NCBI GenBank assembly: GCA_964447335.1
Contig: CAYUSA010000065.1
Coordinates: 1 to 16,415 of the forward strand
Origin: HRBIN12 sp964447335
GTDB lineage: Bacteria > Actinomycetota > UBA4738 > HRBIN12
Length of the DNA: 16,415 nt
Direction of reading: 5' to 3'
Shown: piece by piece, positions 1-7,988 of the stretch
Numbering within the stretch: the first letter of the stretch is position 1
Layout of the letters: every line of letters starts with the position of its first letter
Translations under genes and position numbers: made by a program
The notes under the pieces: model-generated
What the model saw: only the letters and a program-made list of their open reading frames with translations
What the model was told of the DNA's origin: nothing
Databases searched by the model: none

Positions 1-404
1 CCCGCCGGGTACGGCGCCGCCGCGAGCGCGAGCCCCGACACGCGCTCCGGATGCCGGCTCGCCCACAGCGCCGCGAACACCGCGCCGAGCGAGTGCGACA
101 CGACGACGATCGGCCCAGGCCCCCCGAGCTCGCGCGCGACGGCGTCGAGGGTCTCGAGGTGGAACGCCCGGTCGTACGCCGCGGCCGGCTTGTCCGATCT
201 CCCGAAGCCCGCGAGGTCCGGCGCGATCACGCGGTACCGGTCCCCGATCCCGCGGGCCAGCCCCTCCCAGTACCGGCCCGAGCCGCCGAGCCCGTGCACC
301 GCGAGCAGCGGCACGCCCTCGCCGCCCTGCCACACGCGCATCCGCCCCCACGGCAGCCGGAGGGATCCGCTCCGCAGCCGCTCGCCGTTGGGTCCGGTGG
401 CCAT
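1..404 (-). CDS. alpha/beta hydrolase, N-terminal part (cut by window edge)
   Basis: The frame opens at an ATG at 404 and runs off the left edge, giving about 134 residues, roughly half of a usual 260-290 residue alpha/beta-fold hydrolase. Visible features are the oxyanion-type motif HGLGGSG (residues 38-44), the PDLAGFGRSDKP segment (62-73) and the nucleophile elbow SHSLG with Ser105. The elbow normally reads GxSxG, so Ser103 at the first glycine is a mild deviation. The acid and histidine of the triad would lie outside the window. No signal peptide is seen, so a cytoplasmic enzyme is likely. The substrate cannot be told; esterase, haloalkane dehalogenase-like and lactonase-like relatives share these motifs. 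No strong ribosome binding site precedes the ATG. The gene is divergent from a small dipeptidase-like remnant that starts 28 bases away. Confidence 0.85.
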   Translation of the reverse strand, partial: MATGPNGERLRSGSLRLPWGRMRVWQGGEGVPLLAVHGLGGSGRYWEGLARGIGDRYRVIAPDLAGFGRSDKPAAAYDRAFHLETLDAVARELGGPGPIVVVSHSLGAVFAALWASRHPERVSGLALAAAPYPA

Positions 405-432
405 CCATCGAGGGTAGAGCACAGCGCTCAGG

Positions 433-612
433 ATGCCGGGCTTCGCCATCCCGCCGTTCCTCACCGACCGGCCTGAGCCCGCGATCGAGGACCTCCTCGC
501 CCACGTCCTGCACGCGATCGACGTGGCCGGGATGCGGCACGTCGGGCTCGGCCTCGACTACTGGTTCGGCATGGAGCCGTGCACCGCGCTCGACCTGGCG
601 GACCCGGGCTAG
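433..612 (+). pseudogene. remnant of an M19 (membrane-type) dipeptidase
   Basis: A 59-codon open frame (ATG 433, TAG 610-612) reads PAIEDLLAHVLHAID followed by VAGMRHVGLGLDYWFG. This resembles the C-terminal half of peptidase M19, where a helix of the form 'tiddvvdHidhiv' leads into 'GidHVGlGsDfdG'. A full M19 enzyme is about 320-400 residues. The N-terminal HxD and Glu metal ligands and the C-terminal end are missing, and an in-frame TAG (415-417) lies just upstream. There is no convincing ribosome binding site. I read it as a decayed fragment left by a rearrangement between the flanking hydrolase and oxidase genes. The alternative is a chance frame, but the M19-like segment is antisense to nothing and reads well. 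Its TAG shares the CTAG palindrome (609-612) with the stop of the oxidase on the other strand. Confidence 0.5.
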
Positions 613-2531
613 AGGACCTCGAAGGGGCGCATCATCTCGTTGTCCTCGTGCTCGAGGATGTGACAGTGCCACACGAATCGGCCGGGCACCTTGAACGGCG
701 CGCTGATCCTCGTGATCTCATTCGGGTACGCGATCACCGTGTCCTTGCGACCGGACTCCCAGGCCTCCGGCGCCCGCGGGGCTCCGCCGAAGGGTTGTCG
801 ATCGACCACGCGGAACTGGGTCGCGTGCACGTGGATCGGGTGGGCGTCGACGGTGAAGTTGTGGATCTCCCACACCTCGGTCGAGCCGACGGCCGGGGTC
901 TCGGTGATCGGGTGGTCCCAGTCCAGGTGGACCGGTGCGCCGTTCTCGTCGAGCGTGCCGAGCACGGCCTCCGCGGGCCCCACGTCGGGAAGCACCTTCG
1001 ACATCTCCTCGCCCAGCGACACCCCCCGGACGAGATCGGGATCTCGCGCCACCCCGATCGCCGGCAGGACGAGGTCCCCCGGGTGCGAGCTCGGATCGAC
1101 GCTCGAGGCGCCGACGACCCGGAACTGCATGACCGAGCCGGTAGTCGCGGGATCGGCGGGCTCGAAGTCGATGCCCGGCTCTCCCCCGCCGAAGGGCTCG
1201 TCCGGGCCGAGGTTCTGAAGGATCACCTCCGTGCCGACAGGGACGTTCGTGAGATCGACGACGATGTCGGCCCGCTCCCCCGGGGCGAGGAGCAGTCGCG
1301 TCTGTTCGACCGCCTGCGGCAGGAATCCCCCCTCGGCACCGAGGATCCAGAGGGGAAGGTCGTTGTCGAGCTTCAGGATCAGGAAGCGCGAGTTGCAGCC
1401 GTTCACGATGCGGAAGCGATACCGGCGCTGCTCGGTCTCCAGGTACGGCCACGTGCGCCCGTTCACCATCATCGCGTCACCGAAGAACTCCGGGTTCCAG
1501 ATCGGCGAGATGTCGCTGAACGGGACGTACGGCCCCGCGAAGCCGTCGAAGTCCTCCCGGCTGTCGGGGTAGTGCAGCGAGCCGTCGTCGTTGAAGGACC
1601 GATCCTGGATCGCGAGTGGGATCTCGTAGTACATGGTGCCGGCTGCGTCGCCCCGCGCCGGCGCCGGGCCGGGCAGCACGCCATCGACCGCGTCCGCGGG
1701 TCCCCCGCGGAGCAGGTAGAAGCCGGCGAGGCCCGCATAGACGTTCAGCCGGGTGATCCCGAGCACGTGGTCGTGGTACCAGAGGGTCGCCGCGCGCTGG
1801 TGGTTCGGGTACTGGAAGACGGCGGCTCCCGGCTCCCAGCTCTCACCGAGGGGCGAGGACCGCTTGAACGGACCGTGGTACGAGCCGACGCGCGCGTATC
1901 CGTCGGGGATGTCGGAGGCCGCCGGCAGGTACCAGGCCTCCGTGTATCCATCGCTCTCCTGCGCGGTCTCGGCCCCGTGCACGTGGGTGACGATGGGCAC
2001 CGGCCCCGCGTAGGGACCGGGCGTCTCGTCCTCCACGTGGCTGTGACCATCCCGGCCCTCGATGCCGCCGCCCGGGTTCGCCCAGTGCAGCGTCGGGTCC
2101 ACGGGGAGCAGGTGCGGACGGAACGCCCCCGTCCGGCGGTCGACCAGCTCGTTGATCCACTTCACGCGGACCGGCCTGCCCCAGCGGGCGGCGAGCGTGA
2201 ACGAGGGCGCGTGGAAGCTCTCGGGATACCGCGCCGACCCGTATCCCCACACGGTCGTCTTCGGCAGCGACGGGGGCAGGATCTGCTGGCGGAACTGGCG
2301 GGCGGCGATCTCGTAGTAGTCGATCGCGCCTCCGCCGGGTTTCACGATCCTCGACGTGCGAGGCATGGCGGGAGGGATGACGAGCGGCGTGACGAACCTC
2401 CGGATCGCCCCGCCAGCGATGGTGGAGGAGGACTCCCCCGCCAGCCGCGCCAGGGCTCGGGGGATGGGCAGGAACAGGCTCGCCCCCACCGTCGCCCCGC
2501 CGACCAGGAACCGCCTGCGAGTGGTCGCCAT
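609..2531 (-). CDS. Tat-exported multicopper oxidase, CotA/bilirubin oxidase type
   Basis: The product is 640 residues. The N-terminus TTRRRFLVGG (residues 3-12) followed by a hydrophobic stretch and PRALA is a twin-arginine signal, so a folded, copper-loaded enzyme is probably exported. All four copper-binding motifs are present: HVHG (183-186), WYHDH (251-255), HPIHVH (564-569) and HCHILEHEDNEM (622-633). The last supplies the type 1 His-Cys-His ligands and an axial Met633, as in Bacillus CotA. The VDPTLHWANP segment (144-153) is also typical of the CotA/phenoxazinone synthase/bilirubin oxidase branch. Such enzymes couple one-electron oxidation of phenols, pigments or metal ions to four-electron reduction of oxygen; the natural substrate is unknown. 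The start is set by GGGAGGAG six bases upstream of ATG 2531. The open frame continues upstream only as antisense shadow of the next gene. It is divergent from the FAD oxidoreductase. Confidence 0.93.
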   Translation of the reverse strand: MATTRRRFLVGGATVGASLFLPIPRALARLAGESSSTIAGGAIRRFVTPLVIPPAMPRTSRIVKPGGGAIDYYEIAARQFRQQILPPSLPKTTVWGYGSARYPESFHAPSFTLAARWGRPVRVKWINELVDRRTGAFRPHLLPVDPTLHWANPGGGIEGRDGHSHVEDETPGPYAGPVPIVTHVHGAETAQESDGYTEAWYLPAASDIPDGYARVGSYHGPFKRSSPLGESWEPGAAVFQYPNHQRAATLWYHDHVLGITRLNVYAGLAGFYLLRGGPADAVDGVLPGPAPARGDAAGTMYYEIPLAIQDRSFNDDGSLHYPDSREDFDGFAGPYVPFSDISPIWNPEFFGDAMMVNGRTWPYLETEQRRYRFRIVNGCNSRFLILKLDNDLPLWILGAEGGFLPQAVEQTRLLLAPGERADIVVDLTNVPVGTEVILQNLGPDEPFGGGEPGIDFEPADPATTGSVMQFRVVGASSVDPSSHPGDLVLPAIGVARDPDLVRGVSLGEEMSKVLPDVGPAEAVLGTLDENGAPVHLDWDHPITETPAVGSTEVWEIHNFTVDAHPIHVHATQFRVVDRQPFGGAPRAPEAWESGRKDTVIAYPNEITRISAPFKVPGRFVWHCHILEHEDNEMMRPFEVL

Positions 2532-2714
2532 CCCGTGCTCCTCCCGCTCGACCCTGGCGCGAGTATCGGGCGATGTGGATCGCGCCATGAAGGACCGGTT
2601 GCCCTCGGAGCAACGGACCGAACGGCCTCTAGGACCGCGACGGCCGCGACCACTAGCATGAGCCGTCAGCCCGCAGCGGGAGCTCCCGCTGGCAGATCGC
2701 GGAAGGAGATGACC
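2532..2714. promoter_or_regulatory. divergent intergenic region between oxidase and FAD enzyme genes
   Basis: This region of about 180 bases must hold the start signals for both divergent genes. I could not assign convincing -35/-10 boxes. A perfect inverted repeat GTTGC-N7-GCAAC (2598-2614), set inside a looser GGACC/GGACC context, is a possible regulator site or hairpin. Nothing else stands out. Confidence 0.3.
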
Positions 2715-5216
2715 GTGACCGCCGAGACGAACGGGGTCGGGAACGCCGCAACGCAACCGTCGACGGGGACGCTCCCCGAGCGCGCCCGGGTAGTGATCGT
2801 GGGCGGCGGCGTGATCGGCTGCAATATCGCCTACCACCTCACGAAGCTCGGCTGGACCGACGTCCTCCTGCTCGAGCGCAAGCAGCTCACCGCCGGCACG
2901 ACGTGGCACGCGGCCGGCCTCATCACATCGGCCGGCATGGCGCACGAGACGCTCCTGTGGATGGCCCGCTACACCCGCGACCTGTACGTCGGGCTCGAGG
3001 AGGAGACGGGCCAGGCGACCGGATGGCGGCCGATCGGCCACCTGCACATCGCGCGTACACCCGAGCGCCTCGAGACGCTCCGGCGCGAGGCGGAGTTCGT
3101 CCGCGGCTTCGGCGTGGACAACCGGGAGATCTCGCCGAAGGAGTTCCAGGCGATGTGGCCCGAGGCTCGCATCGACGACGTGCTCGCGGCCTTCCACGTC
3201 CCCGACGAGGGGCGCATCAACCCGGCCGACGTGACGATGGCGCTCGCGAAGGGCGCGAAGATGGGCGGCGCGACGATCCTCGAGGGCGTGCCGGTCACCG
3301 GCTTCACGACCTCGAAGGGCCGCGTCACAGGCGTCGTCACGCCGCAGGGCACCGTCGAGTGCGAGTACGTGGTGCTCGCGGCCGGCATGTGGAGCCGACA
3401 GCTCGGCGAGCTCGCGGGCGTGAGCATCCCGCTGCAGGCCTCGGAGCACTACTACATGATCACCGAGCCCGTCGATTGGGCGCATCCGGACCTGCCCATC
3501 GTCGAGGATCCGGACCTGTACGGGTACTACCGCGAGGAGGGCGGCGGCATCCTCGTCGGCCTGTTCGAGCCCGTCGGCGGGCCCTGGGCCGTCGACCGCG
3601 TGCCCGAGGAGATCGAGTTCGCGAGCCTGCCGCCGGATTGGGACCGCGTGGGCCCGTACCTCGACCGCGCGATGGATCGCTTCCCACGCCTGCGCGAGGC
3701 CGGCATCAAGACGATGTTCTGCGGCCCCGAGAGCTTCACGCCCGACCTCGGCCCGATGATGGGCGAGGCGCCCGAGCTCGATGGCTTCTTCGTCGCGGCC
3801 GGGCTGAACTCGCTCGGCATCCTGCTCGGGGGCGGGATCGGGGCCCTCACCGCGCAGTGGATCGTCGAGGGCGAACCGGACCAGGACGTGATGGGCTTCG
3901 CGATCGACCGGACGCAGCCGCACGAGAGCACGCCGCGGTTCCGCGCCGATCGCACGGTCGAGCAGCTCGGCGCGCTGTTCGGCGACGCCGTCTGGCCGAA
4001 CTGGCATCCGAGGACCGCGCGGAACGTGCGGCGCTCGGCGATCCACGACCGCCTGGCCGCGGCCGGCGCGTACTTCTCCGCCACCTCGGGCACCGAGTAC
4101 CCCGAGTGGTTCGCGGGCCCCGGCGTGGAGCCGCACGTCACGCTCGGCTGGCACCGCGACGAGTCGTTCCCCCACCAGGAGCAGGAGCATCGCGCGATCC
4201 GCGAGGCCGTCGGCATGATCGACATGTCGCTGATGGCGAACATCCTCGTGCAGGGACGCGATGCCGAGGCCGTCCTCAACACGCTGAGCGCGAACGACGT
4301 CTCGGTCCCGATCGGTCGGATCGTCTACACGCAGTGGCTGAACGAGAAGGCCGGCATCGAGGCCGACATCACCATCACGCGCCTCGCCGAGGACCGCTTC
4401 ATGGTCGTCTCGACCGACCTCACGCACCGGCGGGTGCTCGCACGGCTCCGCCGTCACACGCCCGAGGGCGCGCACGTCGCCGTCACCGACCTGAGCGCCG
4501 GCACGACGCTCATGACCGTGCAGGGCCCGAGGTCGCGCGAGCTGCTCTCGCGCCTGTCGAGCGCCGACCTGTCGAACGAGGCCTTCCCGTACCTCACGGC
4601 CAAGGAGATCGACGTGCACTACGCGCGCGTACTCGCGATGCGCGTGACGTACGTCGGCGAGCTCGGGTGGGAGCTGCACGTGCCGGCGGACCTCGCCCTC
4701 ACCGTGTACGACGCGCTCGTCGAGGCCGGCGAGGACCTCGGGTACCGCGACGTCGGCCTGCTCGCGATGAACAGCCTGCGGATGGAGAAGGGGTACCGCG
4801 ACTACGGGCTCGACGTGGACAACACCGACACACCGATCGAGTGCGGGCTGGGGTTCGCCGTCGCGTGGGACAAGCCCGGCGGGTTCATCGGGCGCGAGGC
4901 GCTCCTGCAGCAGCGCGAGGCCGGGCCGCCGAAGCGACGGCTCGTGCAGTTCCTGCTCGAGGACCCCGAGCCGCTGCTGTTCGGCGGCGAGCCGATCCTC
5001 CGCGAGGGCGCGTGGGTCGGCTACAACCGGATCGGCGCGTACGGCCACACGCTCGGCGGCGCGGTCGGGCTCGGCATGGTGGAGGACGAGACGGGCATCC
5101 CGGCCGAGGCGATCGGCGAGTGGAAGTTCGAGCTCGGCGTCGCCGGCGCGCGGTACTCGGCCAAGGCCTCCCTGGCACCGATGTACGACCCGAAGCGGGA
5201 GCGCATCAAGGCCTGA
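2715..5216 (+). CDS. FAD-dependent oxidoreductase with GcvT-like folate domain (sarcosine/dimethylglycine dehydrogenase family)
   Basis: With the GTG start the product is 833 residues, the usual size for this family (about 810-860). Residues 24-410 form a DAO-type FAD domain: GGGVIG (30-35) is the Rossmann loop, and TTWHAAG carries His65 at the position of the histidine that binds FAD covalently in sarcosine and dimethylglycine dehydrogenases. A linker leads into a GcvT/aminomethyltransferase-like domain (about 435-720) and a GcvT C-terminal barrel (about 735-825) ending in SAKASLAPMYDPKRERI. The family N-demethylates methylated glycines and passes the one-carbon unit to tetrahydrofolate. Which substrate is used here is not visible. 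GTG 2715 sits six bases after GGAAGGAG. An in-frame ATG at 2709 abuts that site directly, and an ATG at 2658 has no site, so both are less likely. The N-terminal 20 residues look disordered. Confidence 0.9.
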   Translation: MTAETNGVGNAATQPSTGTLPERARVVIVGGGVIGCNIAYHLTKLGWTDVLLLERKQLTAGTTWHAAGLITSAGMAHETLLWMARYTRDLYVGLEEETGQATGWRPIGHLHIARTPERLETLRREAEFVRGFGVDNREISPKEFQAMWPEARIDDVLAAFHVPDEGRINPADVTMALAKGAKMGGATILEGVPVTGFTTSKGRVTGVVTPQGTVECEYVVLAAGMWSRQLGELAGVSIPLQASEHYYMITEPVDWAHPDLPIVEDPDLYGYYREEGGGILVGLFEPVGGPWAVDRVPEEIEFASLPPDWDRVGPYLDRAMDRFPRLREAGIKTMFCGPESFTPDLGPMMGEAPELDGFFVAAGLNSLGILLGGGIGALTAQWIVEGEPDQDVMGFAIDRTQPHESTPRFRADRTVEQLGALFGDAVWPNWHPRTARNVRRSAIHDRLAAAGAYFSATSGTEYPEWFAGPGVEPHVTLGWHRDESFPHQEQEHRAIREAVGMIDMSLMANILVQGRDAEAVLNTLSANDVSVPIGRIVYTQWLNEKAGIEADITITRLAEDRFMVVSTDLTHRRVLARLRRHTPEGAHVAVTDLSAGTTLMTVQGPRSRELLSRLSSADLSNEAFPYLTAKEIDVHYARVLAMRVTYVGELGWELHVPADLALTVYDALVEAGEDLGYRDVGLLAMNSLRMEKGYRDYGLDVDNTDTPIECGLGFAVAWDKPGGFIGREALLQQREAGPPKRRLVQFLLEDPEPLLFGGEPILREGAWVGYNRIGAYGHTLGGAVGLGMVEDETGIPAEAIGEWKFELGVAGARYSAKASLAPMYDPKRERIKA

Positions 5217-5244
5217 ACCTCACGCGGAGGGCCGGGCGCACCGA

Positions 5245-5272
5245 CGGCGTCGACCCGCGCGGTCAGACGCCG
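5245..5272. terminator. GC hairpin at convergent FAD enzyme/metX ends
   Basis: CGGCGTC (5245-5251) and GACGCCG (5266-5272) form a perfect seven-pair stem with a 14-base loop. It covers the metX stop codon and lies just past the stop of the FAD enzyme gene. No T-run follows on either strand, so it is only a weak candidate for a bidirectional terminator. Confidence 0.25.
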
Positions 5273-6426
5273 ATCCTCGAGTGCTCCAGGGCCTCCTGCA
5301 CGAGCGCGCCCACGCCGTCGACCTCGATGAGGAAGCTGTCGTGGCCGTACGGCGCGTGCACGACGCGCACGCCGTCGCAGGTCGGGACGAGCTCGGCGAT
5401 CTCGCGCTGCAGGCGCAGTGGGTACAGCCGGTCCGAGTAGACGCCGCCCACGACCATCGGCACGCGGACGTTCTCGAGCACCGCCGCGGTCCCGCCGCGG
5501 TCACGGCCGACGTCGTGCGTGTTCATGGCCTCGGTCAGCGCGACGTACGTGTTCGCGTCGAAGCGTCTCGCGAGCTTGTCCGCCTGGTGGTCGAGGTACG
5601 ACTCGACCGCGTAGCGGCCTCCGGAGAGCGGGTCCTCTCCCGGCTGCTCCTCTCGGCCGAACCGGATCTCGAGCTCGGCCTCGCTCCGGTACGACAGATG
5701 CGCGATCCGCCTCGCGAGCCCGAGCCCCACGTGCGGGCCCTCGCCCGGCCGTGCGTCGTAGTAGTCGCCGCCGCGGAACCGAGGGTCGCTCCGGATCGCC
5801 GAGACCTGCGCCGCGCACAGGCCGATCTGGTCGGCGGTCGTCGCCGCTCCCACCGCGAGCGCGATCGCCACGCCGACCCGCTCGGGCGCCATCACCGCCC
5901 ACTCGAGCACGCGCATCCCGCCCATCGAGCCACCGATCACGGCCGCCCACCGCTCGATGCCGAGCCCGTCGGCGAGCGCGACCTCGACGGCGACCTGGTC
6001 GCGGATGGTGAGCCTCGGGAAGCGTGAGCCCCACGGCCGCCCGTCCGGCGCGAGTGACGCCGGCCCGGTCGTGCCCTGGCACCCGCCGAGCACGTTGGGG
6101 CACACGACGAACCAGCGGCCGGTGTCGAGCGGCTTGCCCGCCCCGACGAGCCCGTCCCACCAGCCCGGCGTTCGGTGTCCCGGCCCGTCGGACCCGGCGA
6201 CGTGGGAGTCGCCGGTGAGCGCGTGCAGCACGAGCACGGCGTTGCCGCCGCCCGGGTCGAGCGTCCCGAACGTCTCGTACGCCACCCGAACCTCCGGCAG
6301 GCTCCCGCCGAGCTCGAGCGCGAACGGCCCGAGGTCGGTGAACCGCCGCCGGCCCGGGTCGTCGCCCTCCCGCCACGCGGCGCTCGCCGGTGCCGCTCCC
6401 TCGAAGGAGATCGTCACCGCGTTCAC
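5263..6426 (-). CDS. metX: homoserine O-acetyltransferase
   Basis: The 387-residue product is an alpha/beta hydrolase-fold acyltransferase of the MetX family, activating homoserine (most likely from acetyl-CoA) for sulfur assimilation. The diagnostic segment CPNVLGGCQGTTGP (109-122) with PWGSRFP (131-137) is present. The catalytic triad is visible as Ser167 in GGSMGG, Asp332 in VYSDRLYP and His362 in YGHDSF. Some MetX-fold enzymes use succinyl-CoA, so the acyl donor is inferred. The GTG at 6426 overlaps the metY stop in the sequence GTGA, giving translational coupling. The best purine-rich stretch (AAGGGAG) is only one base upstream, so a second in-frame GTG at 6417 is an alternative start. 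MetX makes the O-acetylhomoserine that MetY consumes, so gene order and coupling fit one pathway. It is the last gene of its operon. Confidence 0.95.
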   Translation of the reverse strand: MNAVTISFEGAAPASAAWREGDDPGRRRFTDLGPFALELGGSLPEVRVAYETFGTLDPGGGNAVLVLHALTGDSHVAGSDGPGHRTPGWWDGLVGAGKPLDTGRWFVVCPNVLGGCQGTTGPASLAPDGRPWGSRFPRLTIRDQVAVEVALADGLGIERWAAVIGGSMGGMRVLEWAVMAPERVGVAIALAVGAATTADQIGLCAAQVSAIRSDPRFRGGDYYDARPGEGPHVGLGLARRIAHLSYRSEAELEIRFGREEQPGEDPLSGGRYAVESYLDHQADKLARRFDANTYVALTEAMNTHDVGRDRGGTAAVLENVRVPMVVGGVYSDRLYPLRLQREIAELVPTCDGVRVVHAPYGHDSFLIEVDGVGALVQEALEHSRIGV

Positions 6427-7739
6427 GCTCCCTTCGCCGCCCGGAAGCCGGCCTCGAGGTCCGCCAGGATGTCGGCGATGTTCTCGAGTCCGACCGAAAG
6501 GCGGATCAGGCCGGGCGTTACGCCCGTGGCGAGCTGCTCCTCGGCCGTGAGCTGCGAGTGCGTCGTCGAGGCCGGGTGGATCACGAGGCTCCGCACGTCG
6601 CCGATGTTCGCGACGTGGCTGTGGAGCTCGAGCGCTTCGACGAACCGACGGCCCGCCTCGACGCCGCCGCGGATCTCGAAGGCGAGCACACCGCCCGTGC
6701 CGAGCGGCGCCACCCGCCTCCCTCGCTCGTACCAGGAGCTGCTCGGCAGGCCCGCGTAGCTGACGTGCTCGACCTCGTCCCGGGTCTCGAGCCACTCGGC
6801 GACCGCCTGGGCGTTCGCGACGTGCCGCTCGACGCGCAGGCTGAGCGTCTCCATGCCCTGCGCGATGAGGAACGCGTTGAACGGGCTGCTCGAGGACCCC
6901 AGGTCGCGAAGGAGCTGCACCCGGGCCTTGAGGATGAATGCGAGGTTCGCACCGAGCGCCGAGCCGACCCCGAGATCGCGTGCGTACACGAGCCCGTGGT
7001 ACGAGGGGTCGGGCTCGTTGAACCCGGGGAACCGCTCGGGCTGCGCAGCGTAGTCGAACGTCCCGCCGTCGACGATGAAGCCCGCGATGGCGGTCCCGTG
7101 ACCGCCCAGGTACTTCGTCGCCGAGTGCACCACGATGTCGGCGCCCCACTCGAACGGGCGGATGAGGTACGGCGTCGCCACCGTGTTGTCCACGATGAGC
7201 GGCACGCCGGCCTCGTGCGCGATCGTCGCGACCGTCTCGATGTCCAAGATGTCGTTCTTCGGGTTCGAGATCGACTCCCCGAACAGCGCCTTCGTGTTCG
7301 GTCGGATGGCGGCCCGCCACTGCTCCGGGTCGTCGGGGTCGCCGACGAACGTGACCTCGATCCCGAGTTTGGGCAACGTGGAGTGGAAGAGGTTGTACGT
7401 GCCCCCATACAGGGACGGGCTCGAGACGACGTGATCGCCGTTCTGGGCGAGGTTGAGGATGGCGATGGTCTCGGCGGCCTGACCCGAGGACACGAGCAGG
7501 GCGCCGACGCCACCCTCGAGCGAGGCGATCCGCGCTTCCACGACGGCGTGCGTGGGGTTCATGATCCGCGAGTAGATGTTCCCGAACTCCTTCAGGGCGA
7601 ACAGGTTCGCGGCGTGCTCGCTGCTGTCGAAGGTGAACGCCGTCGACTGGTAGATCGGCAGTGCTCGGGCGTTGGTCTCGGTGTCGGGCGACTGCCCGGC
7701 GTGGATCTGGCGGGTCTCGAAGGACCATGCGTTGCTCAT
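6423..7739 (-). CDS. metY: O-acetylhomoserine sulfhydrylase (PLP-dependent)
   Basis: The 438-residue product has the full length of the Cys/Met-metabolism PLP family, MetY branch. The internal aldimine lysine is Lys209 in SATKYLGGHG, with the PLP-pyridine aspartate Asp184 in VDNT. SRIMNPTHAVVEARIASLEGG (57-77 region) and SSGQAAETIAIL (84-95) are typical of the family and contribute to phosphate and substrate binding. The enzyme condenses O-acetylhomoserine with sulfide to give homocysteine, the direct precursor of methionine. The start ATG 7739 is preceded by CAGGAG at a seven-base spacing. The gene is coupled to metX by a GTGA overlap. Its leader (from 7740) contains a strong GC hairpin, and a multi-stem RNA-like fold lies about 150 bases upstream, so regulation at the RNA level is plausible but not shown. 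Confidence 0.95.
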   Translation of the reverse strand: MSNAWSFETRQIHAGQSPDTETNARALPIYQSTAFTFDSSEHAANLFALKEFGNIYSRIMNPTHAVVEARIASLEGGVGALLVSSGQAAETIAILNLAQNGDHVVSSPSLYGGTYNLFHSTLPKLGIEVTFVGDPDDPEQWRAAIRPNTKALFGESISNPKNDILDIETVATIAHEAGVPLIVDNTVATPYLIRPFEWGADIVVHSATKYLGGHGTAIAGFIVDGGTFDYAAQPERFPGFNEPDPSYHGLVYARDLGVGSALGANLAFILKARVQLLRDLGSSSSPFNAFLIAQGMETLSLRVERHVANAQAVAEWLETRDEVEHVSYAGLPSSSWYERGRRVAPLGTGGVLAFEIRGGVEAGRRFVEALELHSHVANIGDVRSLVIHPASTTHSQLTAEEQLATGVTPGLIRLSVGLENIADILADLEAGFRAAKGA

Positions 7740-7763
7740 GGGATGGCTCCTGTCCGGCTGACG

Positions 7764-7784
7764 GGCGACGCGCGAGCGCGCGCC
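7764..7784 (-). promoter_or_regulatory. GC-rich hairpin in the metY leader, next to its ribosome binding site
   Basis: The 21 bases form an almost perfect hairpin of GC pairs: GGCGCGCG on one arm, CGCG-T-CGCC on the other, with one bulged T. On the metY transcript it ends about 14 bases before the CAGGAG ribosome binding site. It could be an attenuator, an expression platform or only local GC structure. The rest of the 7740-7880 leader shows no other gene. Confidence 0.35.
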
Positions 7785-7882
7785 GCGGATCGCGTGAGGT
7801 GGTGTCTGAGCCGTCGGGACGCCTGCGGGCAGACGCGGACCCGGTGGCCGTCGAGGAGGTTCGGGTGACGGCCTGGCTCTAG

Positions 7883-7988
7883 CCGGACATCCGACAGCAG
7901 AGGCGCGAAGGGATCATGCAGGCCACGATCCCCTGGCAACGTGTGCGAACCACACCGGCCTCCTGTCGATACGGAGCCCTCGGCTCCG
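7883..7988. ncRNA. candidate structured RNA of SAM-I/IV-like topology upstream of metY (strand uncertain)
   Basis: Described on the plus strand. P1 is CGACAG (7892-7897) with CTGTCG (7963-7968), extended by AT/AT and CCG/CGG. P2 is GGGATC (7910-7915) with GATCCC (7927-7932). The P2 loop holds AGGCC (7920-7924), complementary to GGCCT (7957-7961), giving a pseudoknot. P3 is GTGTG (7941-7945) with CACAC (7951-7955). A seven-pair hairpin CGGAGCC/GGCTCC(G) (7972-7988) follows P1. This order (P1, P2 with loop pseudoknot, GGCAAC joint at 7935-7940, P3, pseudoknot partner, P1, outer hairpin) matches SAM-IV, and AGAG and AAGGGATC resemble SAM-I. Against it, the GGUGC of the SAM site is not evident, and the plus-strand RNA points away from metY. 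All pairs are Watson-Crick, so the same fold exists on the minus strand, in the metY direction. The element overlaps the 3' end of the membrane protein gene. Confidence 0.35.

Noticed and set aside
579..2714. Plus-strand frame that extends the FAD enzyme upstream by about 700 codons
   Set aside because: It is antisense to the well-supported multicopper oxidase and has Arg/Gly/Asp/Val-rich shadow composition. The family N-terminus and a ribosome binding site place the start near 2715.
2532..5048. Minus-strand frame that extends the multicopper oxidase upstream by 839 codons
   Set aside because: It is the shadow of the FAD enzyme. The Tat signal and ribosome binding site fix the start at 2531.
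2903..5440. 845-codon plus-strand frame over the FAD enzyme gene
   Set aside because: Its translation is Arg/Gly/Ala/Pro repetitive with no domain, typical of an alternative frame of GC-rich coding sequence.
6390..7868. 492-codon plus-strand frame antisense to metY
   Set aside because: metY carries complete PLP-enzyme motifs. The antisense frame has charged, low-complexity shadow composition.
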